Assembly (NCBI GenBank): GCA_030435675.1
Contig: CM059624.1
Location: 5,790,769-5,854,768, forward strand
Source: Steinernema hermaphroditum
Taxonomy: Eukaryota > Nematoda > Chromadorea > Rhabditida > Steinernematidae
Direction of reading: 5' to 3'
Length of the DNA: 64,000 bases
A model generated the notes under the pieces. It made no database searches. It worked only from the letters and a program-made list of their open reading frames with translations, and was not told the origin of the DNA. The translations under genes were made by a program, and so were the position numbers. Every line of letters begins with the position of its first letter. Positions within the stretch are counted from its first letter, which is position 1. Below, piece after piece: positions 13,102 to 23,561 of this stretch.

Positions 13102-15133
13102 GTAGGAATTAACATTTAACAACGATTTTCAATTGCTGATTTTCTGACCTGAAGCGGACACTCTCTTCCCATAGGTTCCGTTCTAAGATAGCATATGAAA
13201 AATCTAGCCATTCTGTGAAGTAAGGCCGATTCCACCTGCCTTTAAACGTATTATTCTCTATTAAACTCATTTTTTTGTCTGTTTATATAAGTATAAAATC
13301 ATTTTTCATCACACCTACGATTTGATTTTTCAGGAAAACACACAACATTTGACTAAGAACAAACGCTGAAATGAACTGAAAAGAGATTCGAGTCAAAGAA
13401 CTGCCAAGACCTGCCCTTGTGAATAGTCTATGACCCGTCCGAATGTCGATCTTTGACAAAATAAACATTTTTCGAAAACCGTAATTATGTTTCCTAAAAC
13501 AGTCATTACTGAGAGACGGTAAAAACATCTCCTGTGAGAACATCTTCCCAGACGACCTTTTCCGCCGAGGAAGGTCATCATCACAAACGTGACATTCATC
13601 GTCTACGTCCAACATAAATGGATTGTAGTACTTTTGGCTCGTTAGGAAATTAGCGCCAATTGGATCTAATAATGCGGAGTGAACCTTGCGAGAATTATGA
13701 CAGCCAATAGAAAATGAAACTCTCTGGACTTTTAGGTCACACCTATTCCTATGAAACAGCCGCATTATGCGAGATTAAAAAGAACCGGGGACTATCACAG
13801 AAACATACTATAGTTTTTTCTTGTTTATTTTTTTCTTTTCATTCATTTTTTCAGTTCCCTAGTGGTTGGTCAGGTCGCCTAATCGTTCTATCGAATGAGT
13901 TAAGTGAATGGCCGTTCTCGGCCTTTCGTGTTGCCTGCAATGATCGTTGTCATCGGCCCTGGCATATTTCTTTTCATTCATGCTTTTCACATTACCAGCT
14001 TGGAGAATAAGGAAACGAGTATTGAAGTGAAATAGAGAAGCCGGACCCGAGCCGAGCCGAAAGTAAAAAAGCTCTCGAAGTAAGCGTTCTTCTGATCATC
14101 TCTGAATTCGTCTTAAGCCGACCAACTCGATTTTGATCTAATAATGCATACAAGGGCGCATCTGACGTATGCGTTCTTCTGATCACCTCTGCATTCGTCA
14201 GGCAGCGGGAGAGGACGTTTCCAATTAACACGGATCTTCTTATGCATAGATCGGAAGCACCTATTAAGGAAAAAGCGAGGATACATCATGAAGGATCATC
14301 GAGCAATTGAGTCTTTAAAGACTGTTGCGAAGAGGAGAGTTCATTAAGTCCAGTAAAGGAGCAAAATTATGAAAAATTAATCGATTCCGTTCCGCGGGAA
14401 TAGAATTAGGTGCACTTGAGCGCGAAATTTAATTGAAGTGGGCGCTATTTCGGTGCAGAGGCACGGGACAGCATGGCGTAGTAGGGCATAAGAAATGAGT
14501 GGAGTTGTTTGGCTGCGTGAAAAGCGTTTAATTGTCGCGAAAATAAAACGATTACAGCGACTGATCACAAACAAATTATGCCCAAACGAACACGCCGGAC
14601 GACGGGAATTCCAAAGATACGTGGTGCAGATGTCGTAAAGGCCCGTTTCGCTTTGACTTAGGCAAACAAAGTCATGTGATCGCCACGAGCGTTTAATTAC
14701 ACGCGTTCTGGAACGGCGGCCGAATGCATAGAATTAAGACGAAAGACGCATGTGAAATTCGTTGTGATCGCGTCGAATAGGTCTGATGTTGGGTGCTGCC
14801 GTTTAGATTGCTTTTCCAGGAATCGAAATCGTTAGAGACCAAATTTTTCACAGTTGTTCCAGGCTTAGGCTACTGATTCAGAGATTAGTTAGAAAAAAAG
14901 CGCTAGCAAAGTTGAATGGAAATTATAGGAAAGAAAAAGAAAAAAGAGTTTCCAATCAACGGATCAACAGGCCACAGTAAAGTTCAATAGAAATTATAAA
15001 AATAATAGTCAAAAAGAATTTTCTGAGTGTTTCAATCAACTAGTTCACAGACTGTATGGTTTAAAGATGAACCATTTTAACTGTTCCAAGAATGTAGATG
15101 ATGAATGAAATATCCCTATGAAATGTGGATCTC
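13102..15133. other. Gene-free stretch
   Basis: No supported exon, RNA gene or mobile element end was recognised. Poly-T runs and short frames only. Confidence 0.4.
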
Positions 15134-16917
15134 ATGGACGATAACGAGCCCAGCGTTTCTGAAAATTTGCTTGCCCGTCTTTTCGAGGTCGCTGAAAACG
15201 ATGGTGAAATCGGTTCTCTCTATAGACCTACTAGTTTCCAAGAAATGGACCTTGTAGCGCATGATGTGTTTTACCATTAGTGTTTTACCTGACACGATTT
15301 GGTTTAACTTCCTACTTTTTGGGCGAAATATGTACTTTCGATATTAGGCTTTGCTCAGCAGCTTCCGGCGCGTCAAATGAGCCCAGATTTACTTCGATTG
15401 GATAAATGCATAAAAGACATCGAAATACGGTCGCGTCGCTTCAGGCAAGTCGTGTTAAGACCGGTGTATCGGCGATTTCATCTTTCGATTTGATATGATC
15501 CACGTTAGAGAGCAAAGTTCGAGATATTTTGACCTAGAGTTACCCAGATATATACCCACTCTTACCCAGATATCAAATAGAATTGGTTTCTGGGACATTT
15601 CTGTATAGCTAGGATATTTTTTCATCAAAATGTCACCTTTCCTTTTGCTGCTCCGCCTTCGTATTCGAAGGGAAACTGTTGCATTATTTCTGAGATAATG
15701 CGCGAAAAAAATTCTTTAATTTACTATGCATTTCGATGCGTGTGGGCCGCACCCTGTTGCATTTTAACACTGTAGTAATTCTATTCACACATCGGTATAA
15801 CGTTCAATTAGCGCCGTTTGTTGATGCAAATGACGATGCGTAGAACATTTTTGGGATTATTGAGACGGTGGCATAGATGCGTCGCATCTTTGACTTCTTG
15901 AGGTCTGTAAGCGATCAGAGCATACCCTCCTGGAAAAAAAGCGCTAGCGTAGCGGTCGAAAACGCTCCTGTATTTAGTGCTAGATTGGGTTGACCAGCTG
16001 CTCTCTAACCAAAAGATACCGCATCGCCTTTGTTGAAAAGCGACTATGTTGTGTGGAGTGCATACAGAGTAATATTTATCGCATGTTATATATGTGATAT
16101 ATTGTTCAAAAAATTCATGCGATCATCATCAAATCCTTCGTGAAAATTGCAGATGGTGTCTAGGGCATCCACCTCGAAGGACGATGTTGAAGGAGTGGTT
16201 TATAAGTATGTAAAGAGACGTAATCCTGCACTTCTAAAGGAGATGTTCCCTCGCGAGAGGCGTAATCGATTGGAAAAGAACGATGTATGTAGTGACATAT
16301 TTCTCCTTAAAATCCCTCCTTCAGGTTGTTCTCAGCGATCTGAGCTTGACGGAGATGCTTGAGAACTACAAGGCACAGTCAGTAGCTACTGAAAAGAAGA
16401 AATGCATCGATGGACTGATCTATAACTTTGTGAAGCGACGCAAGCCAGCGATCCTCAAAGAGATGTTTACCAATGAGCAATGCAACCTACTGGAGACAAA
16501 GAACGTAAGCTCATCATATGCCTAACGTTTCACACTCAAGTGGTTTAGTATCCTTTCGCAAATGTTCGTTTCTCTGAAATGCTTCAAAACCACAACTCTA
16601 TACACCCGCCAAGGAACAGTGCCTCGACGGATTGGTTTCAGCTACTAGGTATGCAGTCCACAAAGGCTTATTTTAAAAGACTGTCTTTAGATGAATCGGA
16701 CAAGGCAGATCTTGTCGTCTATAAACACCTTCTCGATCGAAAGCAGGGCCTTCAAATGACGCACATGTTCAATGCCGAGAGAAGAGCGCGTCTAGGAGAA
16801 CTAAAGCAGAAGCCGGGCTGCCCCAGTTTGGGGCAACTTCTCGACCACTATAACAAGGTCAAAGAGAGAAAGAAGAAACCAAAGCGGGTTACTTGGAAAC
16901 TTGACAGCATCCAGTGA
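15134..16917 (+). CDS. Unrecognised protein with repeated Lys/Arg-rich ~33-residue unit
   Basis: The well-supported part is 16153-16917: exons 16153-16284, 16325-16504 and 16549-16917, separated by introns of 40 and 44 nt. A further 42-nt intron-like stretch lies at about 16652-16693 and is itself in frame without stop. Three repeats are visible: VVYKYVKRRNPALLKEMF, LIYNFVKRRKPAILKEMF and a diverged VVYKHLLDRKQGLQMTHMF, each followed by a basic/acidic helix. Linkers share an SxTEMLENY-like motif. Candidate upstream exons at 15134-15265 (starting MDDNEPSVSENLLARLF) and 15362-15448 (LPARQMSPDLLRLDK) keep phase 0 into the ATG-containing exon at 16153, but their donor sites are weak. No known domain is recognised. 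The protein would be basic, suggesting nucleic-acid or cytoskeletal contact, which is a guess. Confidence 0.5.
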
Positions 16918-17172
16918 TCTCATGCCTGTACCATGAACAGAATTAATGCAAATAAACGCGGCTGCGCGCGAATTCGCGCCCTCCAGGTACTAAAGCCAAG
17001 TAGCCCTGCGGGCGGCAAGATTGGCACTCATGCAAAGGGCGGAAGTTGGCCAAAAAACTGTAAAGTTTTAGGAAACTCGAACCGGCAGAATCTGCTGGTT
17101 ACAAAATCGGCAAAAAAAAAACACTCAGAAACTGCAAAAAAACTCAAAGCCTAGCATCGCCAGAGACATAGT

Positions 17173-17242
17173 GGACGTTGCTACATATCAGCTGTCGGTG
17201 TGGCCCATTGCGAACGCTCGGGTTCGGTTCCCTCGGGGTCCT
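17173..17242 (+). pseudogene. tRNA-like fossil
   Basis: A 70-nt stretch starts with GGAC and ends with GTCC, so four acceptor pairs survive. It has a T-arm-like GGGTTCGGTTCCC hairpin and is followed by TTATTTT. The D-arm and anticodon arm do not fold convincingly. It looks like a decayed tRNA gene or tRNA-derived repeat. Confidence 0.3.
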
Positions 17243-17404
17243 TATTTTGTTTGAGTGTTTTCCCCGTGCGCACGGAAAAACACACAAACCAACGGACCCG
17301 TCGGTTCTCCATTTATATGTAGGGGATGATACGAGTCCTAATAAAAGTATCAATGATACGCGCTCAACGCAAATTTTCATTCAAATCTCCTGAGTTTGGC
17401 TTTT

Positions 17405-17750
17405 TATTGAAGTTGTTATTGAAGACTTTATTTCATGAATCAAAGGCATTTCGTCTTGCAAGGCACTGAATACAAGTAGACAGACAGAGGATGGTCTTTG
17501 CTGCAGCCGGGTTCATTCCTGATGCGGCGTTGATGTCGAACTGGTCGGTGGCGGCGCGCTTCTCGGGGCATCTGGGAATCAGTGAAACTCCAGAAATGGC
17601 GGTCGCACTTCTTCTTCGTGGGACGTTTGGGTCACATCGACCTTCAAGGTGATCTCACGCAGTCGATGGACATCTTGTTTATCAGCGGTCGTGGGACCAC
17701 TGCTTCCGGTTGTTCTAATCCGGTGCTACCAGTACAGTATTCTAGAATCG
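17405..17750 (-). pseudogene. Copy 1 of a duplicated unknown locus
   Basis: On the minus strand this region shares extended similarity with 55925-56290. Shared parts include the block around CCGCTGAyAAmAAGATGTCC, the acceptor-like ATTCCCAG before ATGCCCCG, a frame reading CPEKRAATDQFDINAASGM, and a terminal NAFDS followed at once by AATAAAG. Copy 2 reads CPVKCAVYDRFDIYAAPGM in the same frame. In copy 1 that last frame ends in a stop just after NAFDS, while its upstream half has in-frame stops. It is therefore either a decayed gene or one whose upstream exons I have misjoined. No known domain is recognised. Confidence 0.4.
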
Positions 17751-17816
17751 TATCTTGGTCCTTTCGATTGAGGTGGATCTTTAGCTATGGGTCTTTAGTT
17801 TTGTGTGTAATCATTT

Positions 17817-18314
17817 TTATCCATATTCTAAGTTGTGTTCCGAGTACGAGTAGGGTGAAGTGAAAAGTGAGTAATCTGCACTTTCATCACCGAATATTGC
17901 ACTTATGAATTCAAAAATCAAGAGAAAATCCAATGGCTGGCCACCGTCCCACTGATTTCTTCTCGATCTCTGCTTGTAATTAGTAGCGTTCTGTCGCAAC
18001 ATTACTTGCACGTCGGTTGTCGCTTCAGCCGATGTGTGTGGTATTCCATCTCTCATCGTTACGGTAAGGGTGATTGGAACAATGTTGCTACTATAAATTT
18101 CAGTAAATTGCATTTTAGAGTTGTCATCGGATAGGGCAATGGCGGGAGATTGATTCTGGTCAAATTCGGCTGTTGAGCTACAGGCATGGACGGTGTGGCT
18201 TTCAAATTCTGAACTGACTTTCGAAAACAGAGGAACGAGATTGGAGATTGTAAAACGTGGTCTCATCACGAAATCCCTGATTGGCGCGCTCTCGCGCACA
18301 TGAGGACCACACAC
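17817..18314 (-). other. Open frame with one cadherin-repeat-like segment
   Basis: A 165-codon frame. Its middle reads IVPITLTVTMRDGIPHTSA followed by EATTDVQVML, which resembles the last two strands of a cadherin repeat, where LTVxxxDxGxPxxS and TxxVxVxV are typical. Nothing upstream resembles the DxNDNxPxF motif, and no signal peptide or membrane span is present. It could be a relic exon of a cadherin gene or an exon of copy 1 of the unknown locus next to it. It ends about 300 bp from the divergent MSP gene. Confidence 0.3.
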
Positions 18315-18450
18315 GTGGTTCAGAACGGCACTGTCCTTCAGATTAGCGCCACCTTCAATGTACCACCGCTCCGCTCTACGTGTTCTCCTGCAAAATGTCT
18401 GCGACGGCCGTGTTGTAGACTGGCTCTGCTAGACTGTACTCCCACTGCAC

Positions 18451-18457
18451 ATAAAAG
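18451..18457 (+). promoter_or_regulatory. TATA-like box of the MSP-K/E gene
   Basis: ATAAAAG preceded by GCAC, about 170 bp upstream of the ATG at 18622; the intervening GC-rich sequence would be a 5' leader. The call rests on motif and position only. Confidence 0.35.
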
Positions 18458-18621
18458 GGAGACATTCGGGAGCGGCCTCTCATTTGGCCGATCGTTCGCG
18501 TAGCAGCTACTCCTCCGAAACCTCCTCTGCCGACTGGAGCAGCGCCTTCGTAGCCGACGGTTCCTGCATCGACGCGCCATCCCGGTGTTGATCTCCCACT
18601 CTTCCGTCTACTCCAGCCGTA

Positions 18622-20997
18622 ATGTCTCAGTTCGCGTTGAAAGTAGAGCCCGGCGATCGCATCATCTTCGCTGGGAAGAAGCTGGGAGAGGAGCCTGTGG
18701 GCATACAGCTGAAGATTTCGAACACTACGAAGGAGCGTCAAGCCATCAAGGTCAAGTGCACCAGCAATGAGATGTTCCGCATCCGTCCGCCGGTAGGTAC
18801 TCTTAAGCCTGGCGAAATCGCCGTCGTGCAGCTCGTCTTCAACCCCGGGAAATCGGTGCCGGAATCCGGAAAGCACTACTTCGCCGTTTACTATATCAAA
18901 CACAAGGACGAGAAGAAGCCTCCTCGCGTCGCTTGGTCGGAGCACAAAGGCGACCCAACTGGAACAAAACGTATCTACGTGGAGTTCAAGAAAGAAGGGG
19001 TTGCTAGCAAGAGTAGCAAGAAGCAATCCGAAAAGAAGGCAGACAAGACGAAGGAGGACAAGAAGAAGGCTGAAAAGAAGTTAGAAAAGAAGCCGGAAAA
19101 GAAGCCAGAAAAGAAGGTAGAAAAGAAGGAGGAAAAGAAGAAAGAAGCGAAGAAGGAAGAAAAGAAGGAAGCGAAGAAGGAAACGAAGAAGGAAGAGAAG
19201 AAGGAAGCAAAGAAGGAAGAAAAGAAGGAAGAAAAGAAGGAGGAAAAGAAAGAAGATAAGAAGGAAGAGAAGAAGGAGGAAAAGAAGACGGAGGAAAAGA
19301 AGGAAGAAAAGACGGAAGAGAAGAAGGAAGAAAAGAAAGAAGAGAAGAAGGTGGAGAAGAAGGATGAAGGGAAGAAGGAGGAGAAGAAGGATGAAGAGAA
19401 AAAGGAAGAGAAGAAGGAGGAGAAGAAGGAGGAAAAGAAGACAGAGGAAAAGAAGGAAGAAAAGACGGAAGAGAAGAAGGAAGAAAAGAAAGAAGAGAAG
19501 AAGGAGGAGAAGAAGGATGAAGAGAAAAAGGAAGAGAAGAAGGAGGAGAAGAAGGAGGAAAAGAAGACAGAGGAAAAGAAGGAAGAAAAGACGGAAGAGA
19601 AGAAGGAAGAAAAGAAAGAAGAGAAGAAGGAGGAAAAGAAAGTGAGTGTAATTGATGAGGTATGTCACACTAACGCGAGTGATTTAGGAGGAAAAGGATG
19701 AAAAGAAGGAAGAAGAAAAGAAAGAGGAGAAGAAGGAGGAAGAAAAGAAGGAAGAGAAGAAAGAAGAGAAGAAGGAGGAGAAGAAGGAGGAGAAGAAGGA
19801 GGAAGAAAAGAAGGAGGAAGAGAAGAAGGAAGAAAAGAAGGAGGAAGAGAAGAAAGAAGAGAAGAAGGAGGAAAAGAAAGTGAGTGTAATTGATGAGGTA
19901 TGTCACACTAACGCGAGTGATTTAGGAGGAAAAGGATGAAAGGAAGGAGGAAGAAAAGAAAGAGGAGAAGAAGGAAGAGAAGAAGGACGAAGAAAAGAAA
20001 GAAGAGAAAAAGGAAGAAAAGAAGGAGGAAGAGAAGAAAGAGGAGAAGAAGGAAGAGAAGAAGGACGAAGAAAAGAAAGAAGAGAAGAAAGAGGAAGATA
20101 AGAAGGAAGAGAAGAAAGAAGAGAAGAAGGAGGATGAGAAACAAGAAGAAAAGAAGGAGGAAAAGAAGGTGAGTGTAATTGGCGAGGTGTGTCACACTAA
20201 CGCGAGTGATTTAGGAAGAAAAGGATGAAAGGAAGGAGGAAGAAAAGAAAGAGGAGAAGAAGGACGAAGAAAAGAAAGAAGAGAAGAAAGAAGAAGAGAA
20301 GAAGGAAGAGAAGAAAGAAGAGGAGAAGAAAGAAGAGGAGAAGAAGGAAGAGAAGAAAGAAGAGGAGAAGAAGGAAGAGAAGAAAGAAGAAGAGAAGAAG
20401 GAAGAGGAGAAGAAAGAACAGGAGAAGAAGGAGGAAAAGAAAGAAGAGGAGAAGAAGGAAGAGGAGAAAGAAGAGGAGAAGAAGGAAGAGAAGAAGGAAG
20501 AGGAGAAGAAGGAGGAGAAGAAAGAACAGGAGAAGAAGGAAGAGAAGAAGGAAGAGGAGAAGAAGGAGGAGAAGAAAGAAGAGGAGAAGAAGGAGGAAAA
20601 GAAAGAAGAGGAGAAGAAGGAGGAAAAGAAAGAAGAGGAGAAGAAGGAGGAGAAGAAAGAAGAGGAGAAGAAAGATGAAGAGAAGAAGGAAGAAGAGAAG
20701 AAAGATGAAGAGAAGAAAGATGAAGAGAAGAAGGAGGAGAAGAAAGAAGAGGAGAAGAAAGATGAAGAGAAGAAGGAAGAGAAAAAAGAAGAGGAGAAGA
20801 AGGAAGAAGAGAAGAAGGAAGAGAAAAAAGAAGAGGAGAAGAAGGAAGAAGAGAAGAAGGAAGAGAAGAAAGAAGAGGAGAAGAAAGACGAAGAGAAGAA
20901 GGAGGAGAAGAAGGAGGAAGATAAAAAGGAAGGCGGCGAGGAGAAGAAAGAAGAAGAAAAGAAGGAAGGCGGCGAGGAGAAGAAGGAGGGCCAATAA
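18622..20997 (+). CDS. MSP-domain protein with ~600-residue Lys/Glu repeat tail
   Basis: Four exons (18622-19641, 19688-19879, 19926-20168, 20215-20997) join in phase 0 to 745 residues. Residues ~1-130 form an MSP/VAP-type immunoglobulin-like domain: VEPGDRIIF, KISNTT, IKVKCTSNEMFRIRPPVGTL, KPGEIAVVQLVFNPG and a terminal KRIYVEF. From ~residue 133 nearly every residue is K or E with some D, T and A, in EEKK-type steps and a ~40-residue higher-order repeat marked by KKTEEKKEEKTEEKK. The end is EGGEEKKEGQ. Such i/i+4 charge patterning favours a single, non-coiled alpha helix. MSP-domain proteins are sperm cytoskeletal polymers or membrane-contact adaptors; this fusion to a long charged rod is unusual. 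The three introns are near-identical 46-mers. A poly(A) signal follows at 21062. Confidence 0.88.
18998..20994 (+). repeat. Polypurine coding repeat (K/E codons) including three copied introns
   Basis: About 1.8 kb of the coding strand is almost entirely A and G (GAG, GAA, AAG, AAA codons), broken only by three 46-nt introns and rare C/T. The units are GAAGARAAG-type triplet blocks with higher-order copies of ~120 bp in exon 1, and larger copies that carry an intron. Opposite-strand frames over this tract are composition artefacts. Confidence 0.9.
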
Positions 20998-20999
20998 GC

Positions 21000-22174
21000 C
21001 ACAGTGGCCGATCAGCGTTACTGGCACGTAGATGTCGTTTTGAAGCTTCAGTCTGTGCACTAATAAAAACGTCTCTTCTGCCTTCACACTCACTGTCAAT
21101 TGCTGCGCGCAGGCAATTGGCAGTCGACGGCTTCAATAACGCATTTCCACACGATTTGCAGGAACGTAAATCTTCGGTGAATTGTTGATTTCTTTGAAAA
21201 AAAACCATGAGTAAGCGCTTCTCGCCAATGGCGAGGAGGATCACAGTCGCCGTTTGATCGCTACGAGTCGAGCGACAGTATGACATTTCCCATGCGGTCC
21301 CACAGCGTTGTCTCTAGACGTAGACACTCGCTTGAGGTCGGGTTTCGGATCCATGAAGTGTCGTTGTTTCGCAGTTTTGGGTGCGCTCGTGCAGATGACC
21401 ATGTTTGTGCGTTTCTTTTATTTTCGTTGATGTAAGGTATGTGAATGTTTATGATTCAGTGTTACCGGGCAATGGAAAGCTGTCTTTATTTGAATTGTTT
21501 GTATTTATATTGGCAAGAAAACGTGAAATCTTTATACTTTTTTTCAGTTACGGCACTTTCAATATGAACGATCCAATTCGCGCGTAAATTTCCGTGTCCG
21601 TGTAGTGAATTTTGCGTATTTTTTTGGCGTACAAAAATTTGGTCGCGATCGGAGATATTTTTTTGCACAAGTGTGAGCTTTTTTCGGGTTTCTGATCATT
21701 CAAATTCTATTCCAATCATAAGGTTTCACCTGGCGGTCAGCGAAAATCATAAATCAAGCGCTCCCGCAATTTTGCGTTCGAATGGCGTTGCAGTTCGGCT
21801 CTTAAACTGAGTGGCTGCCCGCGACGCGTGGAGATTGCGTGTGGGAAGGGCGCCTTCGCAGTCGCGGGAGAGCTCGAGCGCGAAGGAGTTGTTGGCTGCC
21901 AACGATACGGCGACGACGGGACGGCCGACCGAGAGCCGATGAGATCGCGCTGCTGAGTGATCGCAGTGCGAAGGTGAACTGTCTGCGTGAACGGTTTTAC
22001 TTTGCCGTGCTGTACTGTTGCATGTGTCCCCGTTCTTGATATTCTTATTTCTGATGCTGTTTCTCCGTGCATTAAGCCTCGCTGGATGCGTGTTTTGCCA
22101 TTCGCTGTGCGCTTTCCGCTCCTTACAGTTTGATTCGTTTCAGGTAAACTCCAGCTCTTCGAAAACAAATCAAA
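21000..22174. other. Intergenic region between MSP-K/E and TRAP-gamma genes
   Basis: Contains the poly(A) signal AATAAA at 21062-21067 of the MSP gene. Just before the TRAP-gamma ATG, TTTCAG ends at 22143, a trans-splice or leader-intron acceptor. No further exon is supported. Confidence 0.45.
22138..22143 (+). promoter_or_regulatory. Leader splice acceptor of TRAP-gamma gene
   Basis: TTTCAG 31 bp before the start codon, with no coding sequence between. In nematodes this placement fits either spliced-leader addition or a 5' UTR intron. Confidence 0.5.
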
Positions 22175-22772
22175 ATGGTCAAGGGAACGAAGATCACCAA
22201 GGAAGATGAGGCTCTGCTGCTCTCTTTCTCGAACACCGCCGCTGTCAGCAGCAAGTCCGCCACCACCTTGTTCGGCGTGATGGCCATTGCCGCCGTTGCG
22301 CCTCCTCTCTATTTGCTGTACGGAATCAACCAGATGGATCTCTGGGAGAACGGCATTGTGATTGCCATCGCTGCTGTTGTCGGCATTTACGCTCTCTTCT
22401 TCGCCTACAAGGAAATGACCCAGAACTACAAGCCTAAGTAAGCTTTGACAATTTCAAAATGGTTCTGATTTGCTTCATTGTAGGGTTGAACGCCTCCGTG
22501 AGAAGGCCATCGCTGCTGAGCTGAACCGTGAATTCGGAGATGACAAGAAGATCACCAAGAACGAGCGTGAAGAGCGCATTCTCTTCAAGAAGAGCGAGCA
22601 TGCTGCCAAAGAAGCCGCCTATTTCTCCATCCTCTACAACAACGCTCTCTTCACCGTTTTGTGCCTCGCCATTTCCTTCTTCCTTGTTCCCTCTTTCTCG
22701 GCCAGCCTGAACACTCTTGTTTCAGTTGCTGGAGCCGGAGGATTAGTAGCCCTTTTCTCCACCGCCAAGTAA
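22175..22772 (+). CDS. Translocon-associated protein subunit gamma (TRAP-gamma, SSR3)
   Basis: Two exons (22175-22437 and 22484-22772; intron 46 nt) give 183 residues, close to the ~185 of animal TRAP-gamma. Residues 5-15 carry KITKEDEALLL, followed by two hydrophobic spans (ATTLFGVMAIAAVAPPLYLL and IVIAIAAVVGIYALFFAY). Next comes the charged cytosolic loop with KITKNEREERILFKK, then two more spans (ALFTVLCLAISFFLVPS and a final TLVSVAGAGGLVALF). The protein is a four-span ER membrane component of the TRAP complex beside the Sec61 channel, helping signal-peptide-dependent translocation. Exon GC content and codon bias are high, as expected for a strongly expressed housekeeping gene. Confidence 0.95.
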
Positions 22773-22947
22773 ACGGTTTTGTTTGTAAATGCAAATTGTT
22801 GTGTACGATCTAATTTATTGAGTTTTATGTGTATACGCGAGTGACTGTTAAATTGTAATATCTCAGTCATGGAAGGGTCGAGTGTTTGTACGCTCATTGG
22901 TTATATGGACAGTGCTTGGGGGTTTAAGGTGATGCTGATTAAGGAGC

Positions 22948-23494
22948 TTATTCGTCAGCCAGGTCTTCTAGAAGTTCCCGCAGATGGTCATCATGGTGAT
23001 GATGGTGATGATGAGCCGAGCGGCGCTTCTTGCTGACGATCAACTCGCGCTCCTCCTTCTTGAAGACCGTCTCCAAGTTGAGGACACCGATGTCGAACAC
23101 CTTCTTCGGTTCCTTTCCGGCGGAGACGTACTGGTAGGGAATTCCGAACTTCAGCTTTCGCTTTCCGGGCTGAAATCAGACTAGACTACCACAACTACCT
23201 CCCTTCAGATACCTTGATTCCGTCGTCGCAGTCGTGGTAGACCTTGAAGAAGGGGTCGATGTTGGTCAGCTCGCGAGTGTCGCCCTTCAAAAGAAACTCG
23301 CCGTTGGCATCGGTGTAGCCCTGGTCAAGAAGGTCGTCCGGATCTGGGCCGGTGTCCTCCTCCCAGAGCTTGATACGGACGTTGTTGGCCGGCTTCGCGC
23401 CACACACCAGGCGGCCCTTGACGGCGATGGACTGCTGCCGCATGGCCACGGCGACGGCCACGAGGACGAGGAGCACGAGAACGGTCGACTGCAT
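22948..23494 (-). CDS. Transthyretin-like family secreted protein with His-rich tail (TTR gene 2)
   Basis: Two exons (23494-23213 and 23169-22948; intron 43 nt) give 167 residues. Signal peptide MQSTVLVLLVLVAVAVAM is followed by RQQSIAVKGRLVCGAKP, VRIKLWEEDTGPDPDDLLDQ, GEFLLKGDTRELTNIDP and VYHDCDDGIK. Exon 2 carries GKRKLKFGIPYQYVSAG, KKVFDIGVLNLETVF and the KKEERELIVSKKRR end common to the family. Unlike its relatives it continues with a run of seven histidines, DDH, and an acidic LLEDLADE end. That tail could bind metal or act pH-dependently, which is inference. The intron position equals that of TTR gene 3. GATA sequence 60 bp upstream suggests intestinal expression. Confidence 0.92.
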
Positions 23495-23554
23495 GCCTGT
23501 TAGGGGTCGCGTCGAGTGGCCCTCTTTTGACGGGCCAGAAGGAGTCGGGGCGCT

Positions 23555-23561
23555 AGATAAG
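23555..23561 (-). promoter_or_regulatory. GATA site upstream of TTR gene 2
   Basis: AGATAAG on the plus strand (CTTATCT read on the gene strand), 61-67 bp from the ATG. It is comparable in distance to the GATA cores before TTR genes 1 and 3. Confidence 0.4.

Noticed and set aside
19364..21031. Arg/Lys-rich plus-strand frames over the same tract
   Set aside because: Frame-shifted reading of the K/E repeat (AAG AAG GAG read as AGG AGG); no start context or domain.
19081..21286. Long minus-strand frames rich in Leu/Phe, Ser/Phe or Ser/Pro, looking like membrane or mucin-like proteins
   Set aside because: They are the reverse complement of the GAG/GAA/AAG repeat; every frame of a polypyrimidine strand is open there. 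The plus strand carries the MSP domain and splice sites.
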